Shown here: one piece after another, positions 33,554 to 64,000 of the stretch | Position numbering within the stretch: the stretch's first letter is position 1 | Layout: each line of letters opens with the position of its first letter | NCBI GenBank assembly: GCA_963693365.1 | Contig: CAVNZM010000007.1 | Location: 9,486,001-9,550,000 of the forward strand | Reading direction: 5' to 3' | Source: Amoebidium appalachense | Lineage: Eukaryota > Ichthyosporea | DNA length: 64,000 nucleotides | Position numbers and translations under genes: made by a program | Notes under the pieces: generated by a model | Seen by the model: only the letters and a program-made list of their open reading frames with translations | What the model was told of the DNA's origin: nothing | Database searches by the model: none

Positions 33554-33901
33554 ATGGTGACTAGCTGCTGCCACGTCCTGTGCAATGCCACAGTGCAGAA
33601 AAACGGCCAGGGACATTTCGTTTACCTTCCCATGGGCTCAAATGCAGCACAGAGACGCAAACAGTTTCTCAAGAGAGTGGGACGGACTGACGATTACATT
33701 GCTAGTGCGTTAAGATTAAGTAGTGAGGGCAAGTACCCGCGCCTTCTGTTGTGCCGAAGCCACTTCCCTTTGAGTGCCTTTGACGAAAACGGAGGTCTAA
33801 TGCCAGACGCACTTCCGTACACTTTACTTTTTCAACACAACCGAAACTGTCGGTGTTACAAGTGGTTCGGTCTTAGGGAAGTTAGAACGGTGATTTTTTG
33901 A
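33554..33901 (+). CDS. THAP-type zinc finger protein, N-terminal exon or short gene
   Basis: THAP domains are C2CH zinc fingers that bind DNA and occur in P-element-like transposases and host factors. From ATG 33554: the first zinc ligands are in CCHVLC, then HFVYLP, a basic stretch RRKQFLKR, the second ligand pair CRSH, the F..SAF core, and LMPDALPYTLL in place of the AVPTIF box that ends THAP domains. The spacing between ligand pairs (56) is slightly longer than usual, and the common Trp is replaced. The frame stops at 33899-33901, about 115 residues in. As THAP domains usually sit in an N-terminal exon, splicing to a downstream exon is likely (GTGTTA at about 33853 or GTGATT at 33891 as donors). 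An in-frame extension back to 33422 is possible but hydrophobic and unlike THAP proteins. Confidence 0.7.
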   Translation: MVTSCCHVLCNATVQKNGQGHFVYLPMGSNAAQRRKQFLKRVGRTDDYIASALRLSSEGKYPRLLLCRSHFPLSAFDENGGLMPDALPYTLLFQHNRNCRCYKWFGLREVRTVIF

Positions 33902-34517
33902 TTAATAGCGGGAAACAATATTATCCCCATTGCATTTGGGGGGAACGGGGGGGGGGGGGGGTCACAACGAATTCTTAATCGACTGTGCATAATTAATGTA
34001 TATTGCACATGTAGCCTGAAGATTAAAGTGAATGTGTGTATGTATATGTGCGAGTATATTTGTGTATGCAATACATGTACAAGTATTAGGGATTGGTTCT
34101 TTGCGAGTTCAAAGAGTATATGAATTGAAAATAATGTTGTTGTTTTTTTTTGGGGGGGGGGGGGGTTTTAAAATAGTTCCGTGTAACACCATGAAAGTTC
34201 CATATTTAGGGGGGGGGGGGGGGGGCACAATATTGGGTTCCATTGTGATTTGGATCAGATAGTTTATTGGTTTTTACGATGTCAATGTTGAGACGGGGTC
34301 GTAATCACTAAGCCCATGATGCATACTGATAGTCAACAGGTTGAAATATGTCAATGTATCGTTATTTAACATGCTTAACTTGTGTTTCCCGTACATGCAA
34401 GCTGAGCCAAGTGTATACGTAAACCAAAAATACCCTATCATGATGAGATTTGGATAAAATTGAGAAGAAAAAACCAAGTGGGGTATCACCTATTTTTTCT
34501 TTCCACTTGCCACTACT

Positions 34518-34597
34518 AGAGAGAGAGAGAAGGAAGAGGGAGAGAGAGAGACAGATTAGAGAAAGAGGGAAAGAGAAAGAGAGAGAGAGAAAGAGAA

Positions 34598-34654
<57 letters not shown>
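34518..34654 (+). repeat. (GA)n passing into (GT)n
   Basis: About 110 bases of GA-rich repeat with AAAGAG variants, ending in a run of GA units that switches directly to (GT)n at about 34630. Confidence 0.9.
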
Positions 34655-34660
<6 letters not shown>

Positions 34661-34869
34661 TGTGAGTGAGTGTGCGTGTATGTGTGCTGTGAGCGCGCGA
34701 GCATTTATGTGTGTGTGCCGTTGTGTGTGTGCGCGACGTCCATGCGTGCACACGTGCATGGTTTGCAAATGGGTTGTGACTCAACCGCCATATATATGAT
34801 GTATGCGCACGTGTGCATATGTGTGCGTTCCTGCATGCGCATGTGGGGGAAGCCCGCACGCACATGCGC

Positions 34870-35931
<1,062 letters not shown>

Positions 35932-36333
35932 TTGAGTGTGAGCATGAGCTGTGGGTGTGAGTGTGAGTGTGGGTGTGGGTGTGTGCATTCGTGCTTGTGT
36001 CCACGTACACGTGTGATTTCAAAGAAGTCGAAAGAGCCAGTGACACCCATGTTGAAAGAAAGACAAGCAAGCACGCTAAGAAGGACAGCAAGAAGTAACA
36101 GAAACCCTTTCATGCCGAAAAAATGGTCAAGAACAAAGAAGTGGAGGACACGTAACTATAGTCTGATAGTTGTGACCAAGGGCACTAAGGGCACCGCTAA
36201 GGGCACCAAGCTGATGCACGCGCGCGCGCGAGCCGAAATCTATTTTTATCTTTTCCCTAATCAAGCGCGGCGGTTATTAAACCGGTCTATAAATAAGTGT
36301 CACGGTGTGTGTGTGTGTGTGTGTGTGTGTTTA

Positions 36334-36381
<48 letters not shown>

Positions 36382-36462
36382 TGTGTACACGTGTGTGTGT
36401 CACGGTGTATGTGTGGCTGTGTGTGTGTACATGTGTGTGCCACCCTGCGTACGTGGTCACCC

Positions 36463-36514
<52 letters not shown>

Positions 36515-36515
36515 G

Positions 36516-36570
<55 letters not shown>

Positions 36571-36588
36571 GTGTGTGTGCGTGTGTGT

Positions 36589-36879
36589 TGTAAATTTGGT
36601 TGTGTATCATAGCGGCAGCGCAGAGTGCTTTTACAGTATGGGATCTGTCAATCTTGAGATGGGATCTTATCCTCGGCACTCATCGATTCGAGTCCAGGCA
36701 TGTTCCCAACTGATTGGATCTGGCTGATACTGCCGCCTTTTATAGGGGACAGTTCGCCGTGCGATTGTGGGACAACGCCGCTGCTTCCCGACCAACCATT
36801 TTGATTGGTCAGTAAGCGCGACTAACTACAGGGCGCGACTCCCGTAGTCTGTCCGACAATATACACAACCATGTTTACA
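36589..36879 (-). repeat. 3' LTR of the TRIM element
   Basis: 291 bases, nearly identical to the other LTR; TATA box on the minus strand at 36736-36744. The differences are a missing A in GATCTGATCAATC and a T for G in TCGAGTCC/TCGAGGCC. Confidence 0.88.
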
Positions 36880-36890
36880 TCTCCCCTCCC
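36880..36890 (-). other. polypurine tract of the TRIM element
   Basis: Minus strand GGGAGGGGAGA lies directly against the TGTAAA start of the 3' LTR, where plus-strand DNA synthesis of an LTR element is primed. Confidence 0.75.
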
Positions 36891-36995
36891 GTTGGGGAGT
36901 CGCGCGCTACACCCCACCGGCAAGGTCGTAGCAGCCCGCGAACGGCTCCACCCAAGGTTGTACAGGCGTGGCCATCCGACCAACAACCCCCTTGG

Positions 36996-37013
36996 GTCCT
37001 GCCGCGGTCGCCA
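36996..37013 (-). other. primer-binding site of the TRIM element
   Basis: Minus strand TGGCGACCGCGGCAGGAC begins one base after the 5' LTR. TGG pairs with the tRNA CCA end. The complement, GTCCTGCCGCGGTCG-CCA, has the layout of a tRNA T-stem plus acceptor 3' end. The GGTCG-CCA end is typical of several arginine tRNAs, so tRNA-Arg is my best guess. Confidence 0.75.
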
Positions 37014-37014
37014 A

Positions 37015-37304
37015 TGTAAATTTGGTTGTGTATCATAGCGGCAGCGCAGAGTGCTTTTACAGTATGGGATCTGATCAATCTTGAGATGGGATCTTATCCT
37101 CGGCACTCATCGATTCGAGGCCAGGCATGTTCCCAACTGATTGGATCTGGCTGATACTGCCGCCTTTTATAGGGGACAGTTCGCCGTGCGATTGTGGGAC
37201 AACGCCGCTGCTTCCCGACCAACCATTTTGATTGGTCAGTAAGCGCGACTAACTACAGGGCGCGACTCCCGTAGTCTGTCCGACAATATACACAACCATG
37301 TTTA

Positions 37305-37306
<2 letters not shown>
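37015..37306 (-). repeat. 5' LTR of the TRIM element (minus orientation)
   Basis: 292 bases. On the minus strand it contains TATAAAAGG (37163-37171), a TATA box suited to a U3 promoter. It starts TGTAAACATGG and ends CCAAATTTACA. Confidence 0.88.
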
Positions 37307-39916
<2,610 letters not shown>

Positions 39917-39922
39917 TTTATT
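39917..39922 (-). terminator. poly(A) signal AATAAA of the pyrophosphatase gene
   Basis: TTTATT on the plus strand (AATAAA on minus) lies about 90 bases beyond the stop codon at 40010-40012, as expected for the 3' end of the minus-strand transcript. Confidence 0.7.
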
Positions 39923-40009
39923 AAAAATAAATAAAGGGGGAAAAAAAAATCCAATTGGCCAAGACTCAGTCGACTTCATTTGTCCACATTTCCCCTACGA
40001 CTCACCCAC

Positions 40010-45697
<5,688 letters not shown>

Positions 45698-45778
45698 CTG
45701 GGTACGTGGGCAGGGGGGGCAGAATGGGTGCACCTGTGTTTGTGTGTGTGTGTGAGTGTGGTGGGCCGCGCGCGCGCG

Positions 45779-45829
<51 letters not shown>

Positions 45830-45953
45830 ATGGACCAGCGTGTGTGCGGTGTGTTACTCGTACTGTGTGTGTGAGTGGTATTTGGTAACTGGTTGCTTGG
45901 GTGTCTGTCAGCCAGTTTTTTGGTGCATGTATGTAGTATTAGCAGGTGTGTGT

Positions 45954-45984
<31 letters not shown>

Positions 45985-46127
45985 GGGGGGGGGGGGAGGG
46001 GAGGGGGGGGGGGGGGGGGGGGCTGTGTTTGCCATATTTACGGGAGACTGAGCACAAAGTCCGGTGTGCTCGATGATCAAGGGAGATGGAATTGAAAAGG
46101 TGTACATATAGTGAAACACACATCCAC

Positions 46128-47413
46128 CTGCAACGAACAGGAAGAATATGGAGCCAGAACCCTTATAACTTCCACATCACATACAGTCAAATATCCCTTC
46201 GGCAATAGGCGCAACATTTGCAGCGAGAAAAAAAACGATAGTGGCAGTAGGCACTCAAACATATGTCAGGGGGAGGTGGGGGGGGGGGGACGGAAGAAGA
46301 TCATGCTTGAATGCACTGCAAGCACTCACCACGCAGGTAAACAAGCCACCCCAGGTGGGAGGGCAGAAAATTTGCCTTTTACTCCTAGGAGTCGGATGGA
46401 GGGAGGAGAGGGGCCAACCACGGGGAAGATGGAAGGGGGGGGGGGGGGGGGGGGGGGGGGAAGTGGGGGAAGGAGATTGGACGGTATGGGACCAACCTGT
46501 GTGTTTTGCAGTTGTGCTCCCCGAAAGCAGCCGATAGGCAACAAGTAGCAGCACACACCCTGTAACCACGGGGAGGGTCAGATGATGGATTGGTCACATC
46601 ATTTCAGGTACACACGTACAAACATGAAGCACATTCACACATACAAGTACATACAGGCAAACAGGCACGGGCCGGCGCTCACGGCTAGACACACACACAA
46701 ACACACCAAAAAATCTCAATGACACACGCACGCACGTACGCACGCACACACACACACACACACACGCGGGCGCACACACACACAAACACCCACACCTCCT
46801 ACACACCCACCCACACCCACAGGCACACACATGCACACACATGCACACACATGCACACACATGCACACACATGCACACACATGCACACACACACACACGC
46901 GGGCGCACACACACACACAAACACACACACACACCCCCACCCCCACAAATACATATACACCACACCCGCCCACCCACACACCCATGCCCACACGGAAACC
47001 CACCGATTAATGGGGCACATCTATTTGTTTCCCATTCCCCATCGCTACCTTGTTGGAGCGCAAAACCCAAACCAAACAAGCAATGAAACGTGACACGAAA
47101 TCCGAGTAAGTGATTGTGCACACGTAACCCTTGCATGTGTAGATGCAAAATCAAACAGTCTTCAATCGGGCACAAAACATACCGATTCCCAAACTGATTT
47201 TTGCAAATTTCCAAAAAAACGCAAGTATACGAAAAAGGGAAAAACGAATCGATCCGTGTCACTCCAAATCTAAGCTTGGGTAGAGGAAAACTACCGCATA
47301 GAAGGAGGATCCGCCGGGGAATCACCGATCCACATGCGCGGCGGAGATGTGAAAACCTGTCCTTGGTCTGTGTGTGTGTGTGTGTGTGTGTGTGGGTGTG
47401 GGTGGGTGGGTGG

Positions 47414-47503
<90 letters not shown>

Positions 47504-47891
47504 AAAAGGGGAGGAGATGGTGGGTGGTTGGTAACGGTGGTGGCGGTGGTGGTGCTGGAGGGGAGAGAGGGAAGGGGGGGGGGGGGGGGGGGGGGGGGGA
47601 TGGTTACGTTTCACGGTATAATCATCAGCTACCGATCCATACATCTATCCCTGACTCCCAGTAGCAGGAAAATAGCGAGAACAGAAATGGGAGGATGGGA
47701 GGGTGAGGTGGAGGGGGAAGGGGCGGAGGGGGGGGGGGGGGGGGGGGGTGTCAAGGAAACAAATGTTGTAAAAGAAAGGACACCTGTACGATGTGAGTTA
47801 GCTTTTCCACATAGCTGCGTGTGTGCGCGCATGTGAGGGTGTGTGTGCATGTGCGCGTGTGTATATGTGTGTGTGTGCCTCGAGGGAGGAA

Positions 47892-47928
<37 letters not shown>

Positions 47929-48167
47929 GGAGAAAGGGGGAAGGAAGGGATGAGGAGTGTAGAAGCATGTGTGTAGACTCCATACACAATTGCAGAATGT
48001 GAAGAGTCTGTGGGTGCTAACAATGCCTGCACTCCGTTCACACCCCACTTTAGGGACAAGATATTTTGGGTATGGTGCCGGTAGTCTGTAGCACTCCAAA
48101 AATGAAAAAATGAAAAAAAATACTTCTCGTCGGTCGATTTCAAAAATTCTTGGATAGCTCGAACGGC
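46128..48167 (-). CDS. candidate linker exons between SPX and pyrophosphatase parts
   Basis: Three small minus-strand exons would join the SPX exons to the pyrophosphatase with correct phases: 48124-48167 ([14 protein letters not shown], phase 0 to 2), 47784-47814 ([10 protein letters not shown], to phase 0) and 46128-46161 ([11 protein letters not shown], to phase 1, joining G|TVFVGHQ). The first has no strong acceptor, and the open frame extends upstream of it ([11 protein letters not shown]). The third has a weak ATAAG acceptor. They were chosen because they fit, so the support is modest. Alternatively 48124-48216 is the first exon of a separate pyrophosphatase gene whose start codon I could not find. 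Confidence 0.3.
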
Positions 48168-48209
48168 CTCATCGAGATCTGTCGAATGGCGCAGAGAACC
48201 CAAAAAGCG

Positions 48210-48243
48210 CCAATCTGATCATCCAACCTCGGCGGTGACGTCA
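48210..48243. promoter_or_regulatory. CCAAT and CRE sites, possible internal promoter
   Basis: CCAAT at 48210-48214 and TGACGTCA at 48236-48243 resemble the pair at the SMC3 promoter. If used, they would start a separate pyrophosphatase transcript here, which is evidence against a single fused gene. Confidence 0.35.
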
Positions 48244-48797
48244 TCAAACCAGCCTAGAGATATGCTTGATATACAATTTATAAAAATAGATATAGATAGT
48301 CTATGGATATATACGGGTCTGGAACTTGCCCCCCCCCCCCCGGGGGGGGGGTTCTTTATGTTTTCACTAGTGATTCAGTTACTTTTGCGAAATTTGGATT
48401 TCTGAAAAAAGTTTTACGGAAAAGTCGACTGCGCTGAGCACGGAGAACACCTTATTTTTGTTTTAGCACCCCTCCTTCATTGTTTTCCAAAAAAGCGCCA
48501 ATTTAGGGTCAATTAGTAAAAATCTAAATTTCCAAACCAATATTTCAAAATGTTCCTGTGGTGTCACCGAGCAAGTGTCCGGGTGCATTTGAAGTGGACA
48601 TCAAGACGGACATTTTGACGTGTCCATTTCCGAATTATCTCTCTATGGGGAGCGACGACCCCTCGGATCGGGGTGATTTTGGGATCTAAAATTGGAGGGC
48701 TTCAGAGTTCTGGCACCATAGGGGAAACGTTAGATGAGGGAAATTTTCGGCAGGGGAAAGGTGAAAGGAAGAGGAAAGCTGAAGGGCCCAGGCATAC

Positions 48798-57696
<8,899 letters not shown>

Positions 57697-58331
57697 ACTA
57701 TCCCCCCCCTGATGCTTCACTGCTAGATCTACCGTGAACGCATGTGCAGAATACCTGAGGAGTGCTAAATAGTAACCTTTACGTGATTTAGTCCAGATTC
57801 ACCAGCTGTGACCAAATTTATCAACTTTGCCTTTCTTAGCCCCAGGATGTGTCACGCTTTCTCTTCTCACTTGCCATCAAACGAATCTTCGTTTTTTTGC
57901 ATGCGGAAGGCCAGCCTGCCGTGTTCCTGCCTGTGACTCTACCCCGGAGAGAGAATGTCCGTCAAGTCCAAGGCGGGCCTAGACAAAGTTTCATCTAGGA
58001 GACTCAAGCGCAGACAACGAACCAATCGGTGAGCGGCCTTAGAGCTAAATAAGGCTAATCTTCCTATACTCTATTGCTTCTATTCGTTCTCCTAGATAGA
58101 TCTGTTTTCAAGTCGGCGGCCGCCGGCCATTAGTGCAGCGTATCTTTGCAGTGCACGCACAGTAGATTTCGTGCCTGTACGTACTGTTTGAACGTAAGAT
58201 AGGTACTTGGAACTTCAATATTGCTATGACATATCATGTATGTGCGTCTTAATATTTACGATACGTGGGATGAAAAATATGGAAGGGTGTTCTTTTTTTA
58301 ACTTTCTTTTTTTTTTTTTTTTTTTTTTTGT

Positions 58332-58366
<35 letters not shown>

Positions 58367-58386
58367 GGCGTCGGTGGCCATATTGT

Positions 58387-58419
<33 letters not shown>

Positions 58420-59374
58420 GGGGGGGGGGGGGGAGGGGGGGGGGGGGGGGGGGGGGGGGAAGCGGCCCCGCCAGAGCCGGGCCCGAAAGGAGGGAGGAGG
58501 GCAGCCTTGATATATTTATCGCTAACTTATGGCCTTAGTTGATTTCAGATCTTTCAAGGGAGTAGAGGTATGTTTGAGTCGGACTACTTGTAACTGATGG
58601 GTGCCAATGTTTCTGTTTATTGCTTCAATGTCTTCCAAGTGAATGACATATAATTGCCCTATCTGCTTGACTGCCTGGTGTGAGAACAGTCGTGTTACAT
58701 ATCGCATCATTGCGAGTTACAAAACTAATACAAAGTTTCTGAAATTATATTCTTACACATGCATTTCCCATGTTCGAGGTTTCAGCTACCTTCGTGCATG
58801 TCAGAGCATCCACATCTACATAGTGTTACAGTACTAAAGACCGCCTCTTGCTATGGTAGCAATCATTATCGATAACTAGCCTAATCAACAGGTGCATTGG
58901 GTTTCATTTAGGACGTTATTACTCCTCAACTATCTGCATGCTGACTACTCTAATTAGCTATGAGAGTGTCAATCCACAGCAGCATAATCATCAGCGTTAA
59001 TGTAGTATAATATACATACACATGGGACATTCAACATTTGTGGTCACCCTCGACAGCAAGACACAACAGAGAGATACGAGTGTCATCCTGCTAGTGTAAC
59101 CCCTCAACCCCCCCTCCCCCCCCCCCCCCCCCAAAAAAAAAAAAAAAAAAAAAAAAAACATGAAAAAACGGCTTAAAAAGTAATTCGAAAAAAAAAATAA
59201 TCCAGGTTAGGGGACATTCATTTCAAACAGAAATTTTCCTGCAACAGCCCGGCGTTTGCTTTGTTCTTGATTACAGAAGGCAAGTGCAGTGCAGTGCAGA
59301 GAAGTGCGCAACTGAGTATGGACACGTGAGGTGTCACAGTGGATGGGTTTAGATGTCTAAGAGATGTAGTAGGC

Positions 59375-59459
<85 letters not shown>

Positions 59460-59536
59460 CCCAGACATTAGAAGGATGCTGTAAGAGTTTTGAGAAAGGG
59501 ATATATCAGACTCACGCTCTTGGCCATGGAGAATCA
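57697..59536. other. upstream region of the SPX gene / downstream of the potassium channel
   Basis: Head-to-tail spacer. It holds two T-run/G-run pairs at about 58304-58364 and 58388-58459, a C-run/A-run at about 59118-59158 and a (CA)n at 59380-59453. The promoter of the SPX gene must be in the first part, but I see no distinctive site. No exon was recognised. Confidence 0.5.
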
Positions 59537-63850
<4,314 letters not shown>

Positions 63851-63904
63851 CTGCGGAAACCTGCATCCCCCACACTCAGCCCTTCTCCTAACCCCCCCTC
63901 CCCC

Positions 63905-63906
<2 letters not shown>

Positions 63907-63988
<82 letters not shown>

Positions 63989-63990
63989 CG
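63907..63990 (+). repeat. (CA)n microsatellite at the right edge
   Basis: About 37 CA units, then CG-containing variants to the end of the window. It lies upstream of exon 63799-63850 in the channel gene. Confidence 0.9.
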
Positions 63991-64000
63991 CACAAACACA

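Larger units (their letters stand above)
36589..37306 (-). mobile_element. TRIM-like miniature LTR retrotransposon, complete
   Basis: Two direct repeats of 291 and 292 bases flank only 135 internal bases. Both begin TGTAAA and end TTTACA. I see two differences between them (one 1-base indel, one substitution), so insertion is recent. Read on the minus strand, the base after the 5' LTR is followed by an 18-base primer-binding site, and the internal part ends in a purine tract against the 3' LTR. There is no gag or pol, so it needs an autonomous partner for reverse transcriptase and integrase. It sits in a (GT)n tract; GTGT on both sides may be the target duplication, but cannot be told from the repeat. 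Confidence 0.9.

Noticed and set aside
36019-36096. Lys-rich short frames as a last exon of the THAP gene
   Set aside because: Two different frames look equally coding, there is no domain match, and the acceptor is weak. Mentioned only in the regional entry.
46677-47325. 243-codon minus-strand frame and neighbouring Cys/Val frames at 46.6-47.3 kb
   Set aside because: Driven by CA and GTGCACACAT repeats; no domain and no splice context linking it to the flanking exons.

Overview
This is a eukaryotic nuclear window. Coding sequence is split into many short exons (often 30-150 bases) joined at GT-AG boundaries. There are polyadenylation signals, very dense microsatellites ((GT/CA)n, (GA)n, (ACTC)n) and long poly-C/poly-G tracts. 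No prokaryotic operons, rRNA, CRISPR or phage genes are visible. A THAP zinc finger, a Slo-type potassium channel and a SMC3 close in length and motifs to animal SMC3 suggest a holozoan or other intron-rich eukaryote. I cannot name the species. Most long open frames are read-through of (GT)n, (CA)n, poly-C or poly-G (poly-His/Thr, Cys/Val, Pro, Gly) and are not genes.

Layout, left to right. (1) 1411-2417, minus: first two coding exons of a flavin amine oxidase running off the left edge. (2) 2418-3176: compact head-to-head promoter with CRE, YY1-like, CCAAT and E2F-like sites. (3) 3177-26459, plus: complete SMC3 of the cohesin ring, reconstructed as 38 coding exons with consistent phase, 1204 residues. 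Its introns hold duplicated segments, two tandem arrays made from copies of their own 3' splice sites, and a large inverted repeat. (4) 26460-28687: intergenic, with a hairpin element and a 27-base inverted repeat. (5) 28688-30127, minus: intronless 479-residue low-complexity protein with a possible PP1-docking motif. (6) 30128-33553: intergenic with a tRNA-related SINE head. (7) 33554-33901, plus: THAP-domain exon. (8) 33902-39916: repeat-rich, including a miniature LTR retrotransposon (TRIM) at 36589-37306. (9) 40010-57696, minus: exons of a family II (DHH/DHHA2, Mn-dependent) inorganic pyrophosphatase, preceded in the same orientation by exons of an SPX domain protein. (10) 59537-63850, minus: last seven exons of a Slo/BK-like potassium channel continuing past the right edge.

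The most interesting candidate is the 40-58 kb block. The SPX exons and the pyrophosphatase exons are on the same strand. No stop codon or poly(A) signal was found between them, and small linker exons can be chosen that keep reading phase. This may be one gene for an SPX-regulated soluble pyrophosphatase, which would couple an inositol-pyrophosphate/phosphate sensor to PPi hydrolysis in one chain. The SPX domain and the pyrophosphatase are each well supported; the fusion is inference. The second theme is how simple repeats are arranged around splice sites: C-runs just downstream of many donors in the sense strand of both orientations, and CA-repeats running directly into acceptors.
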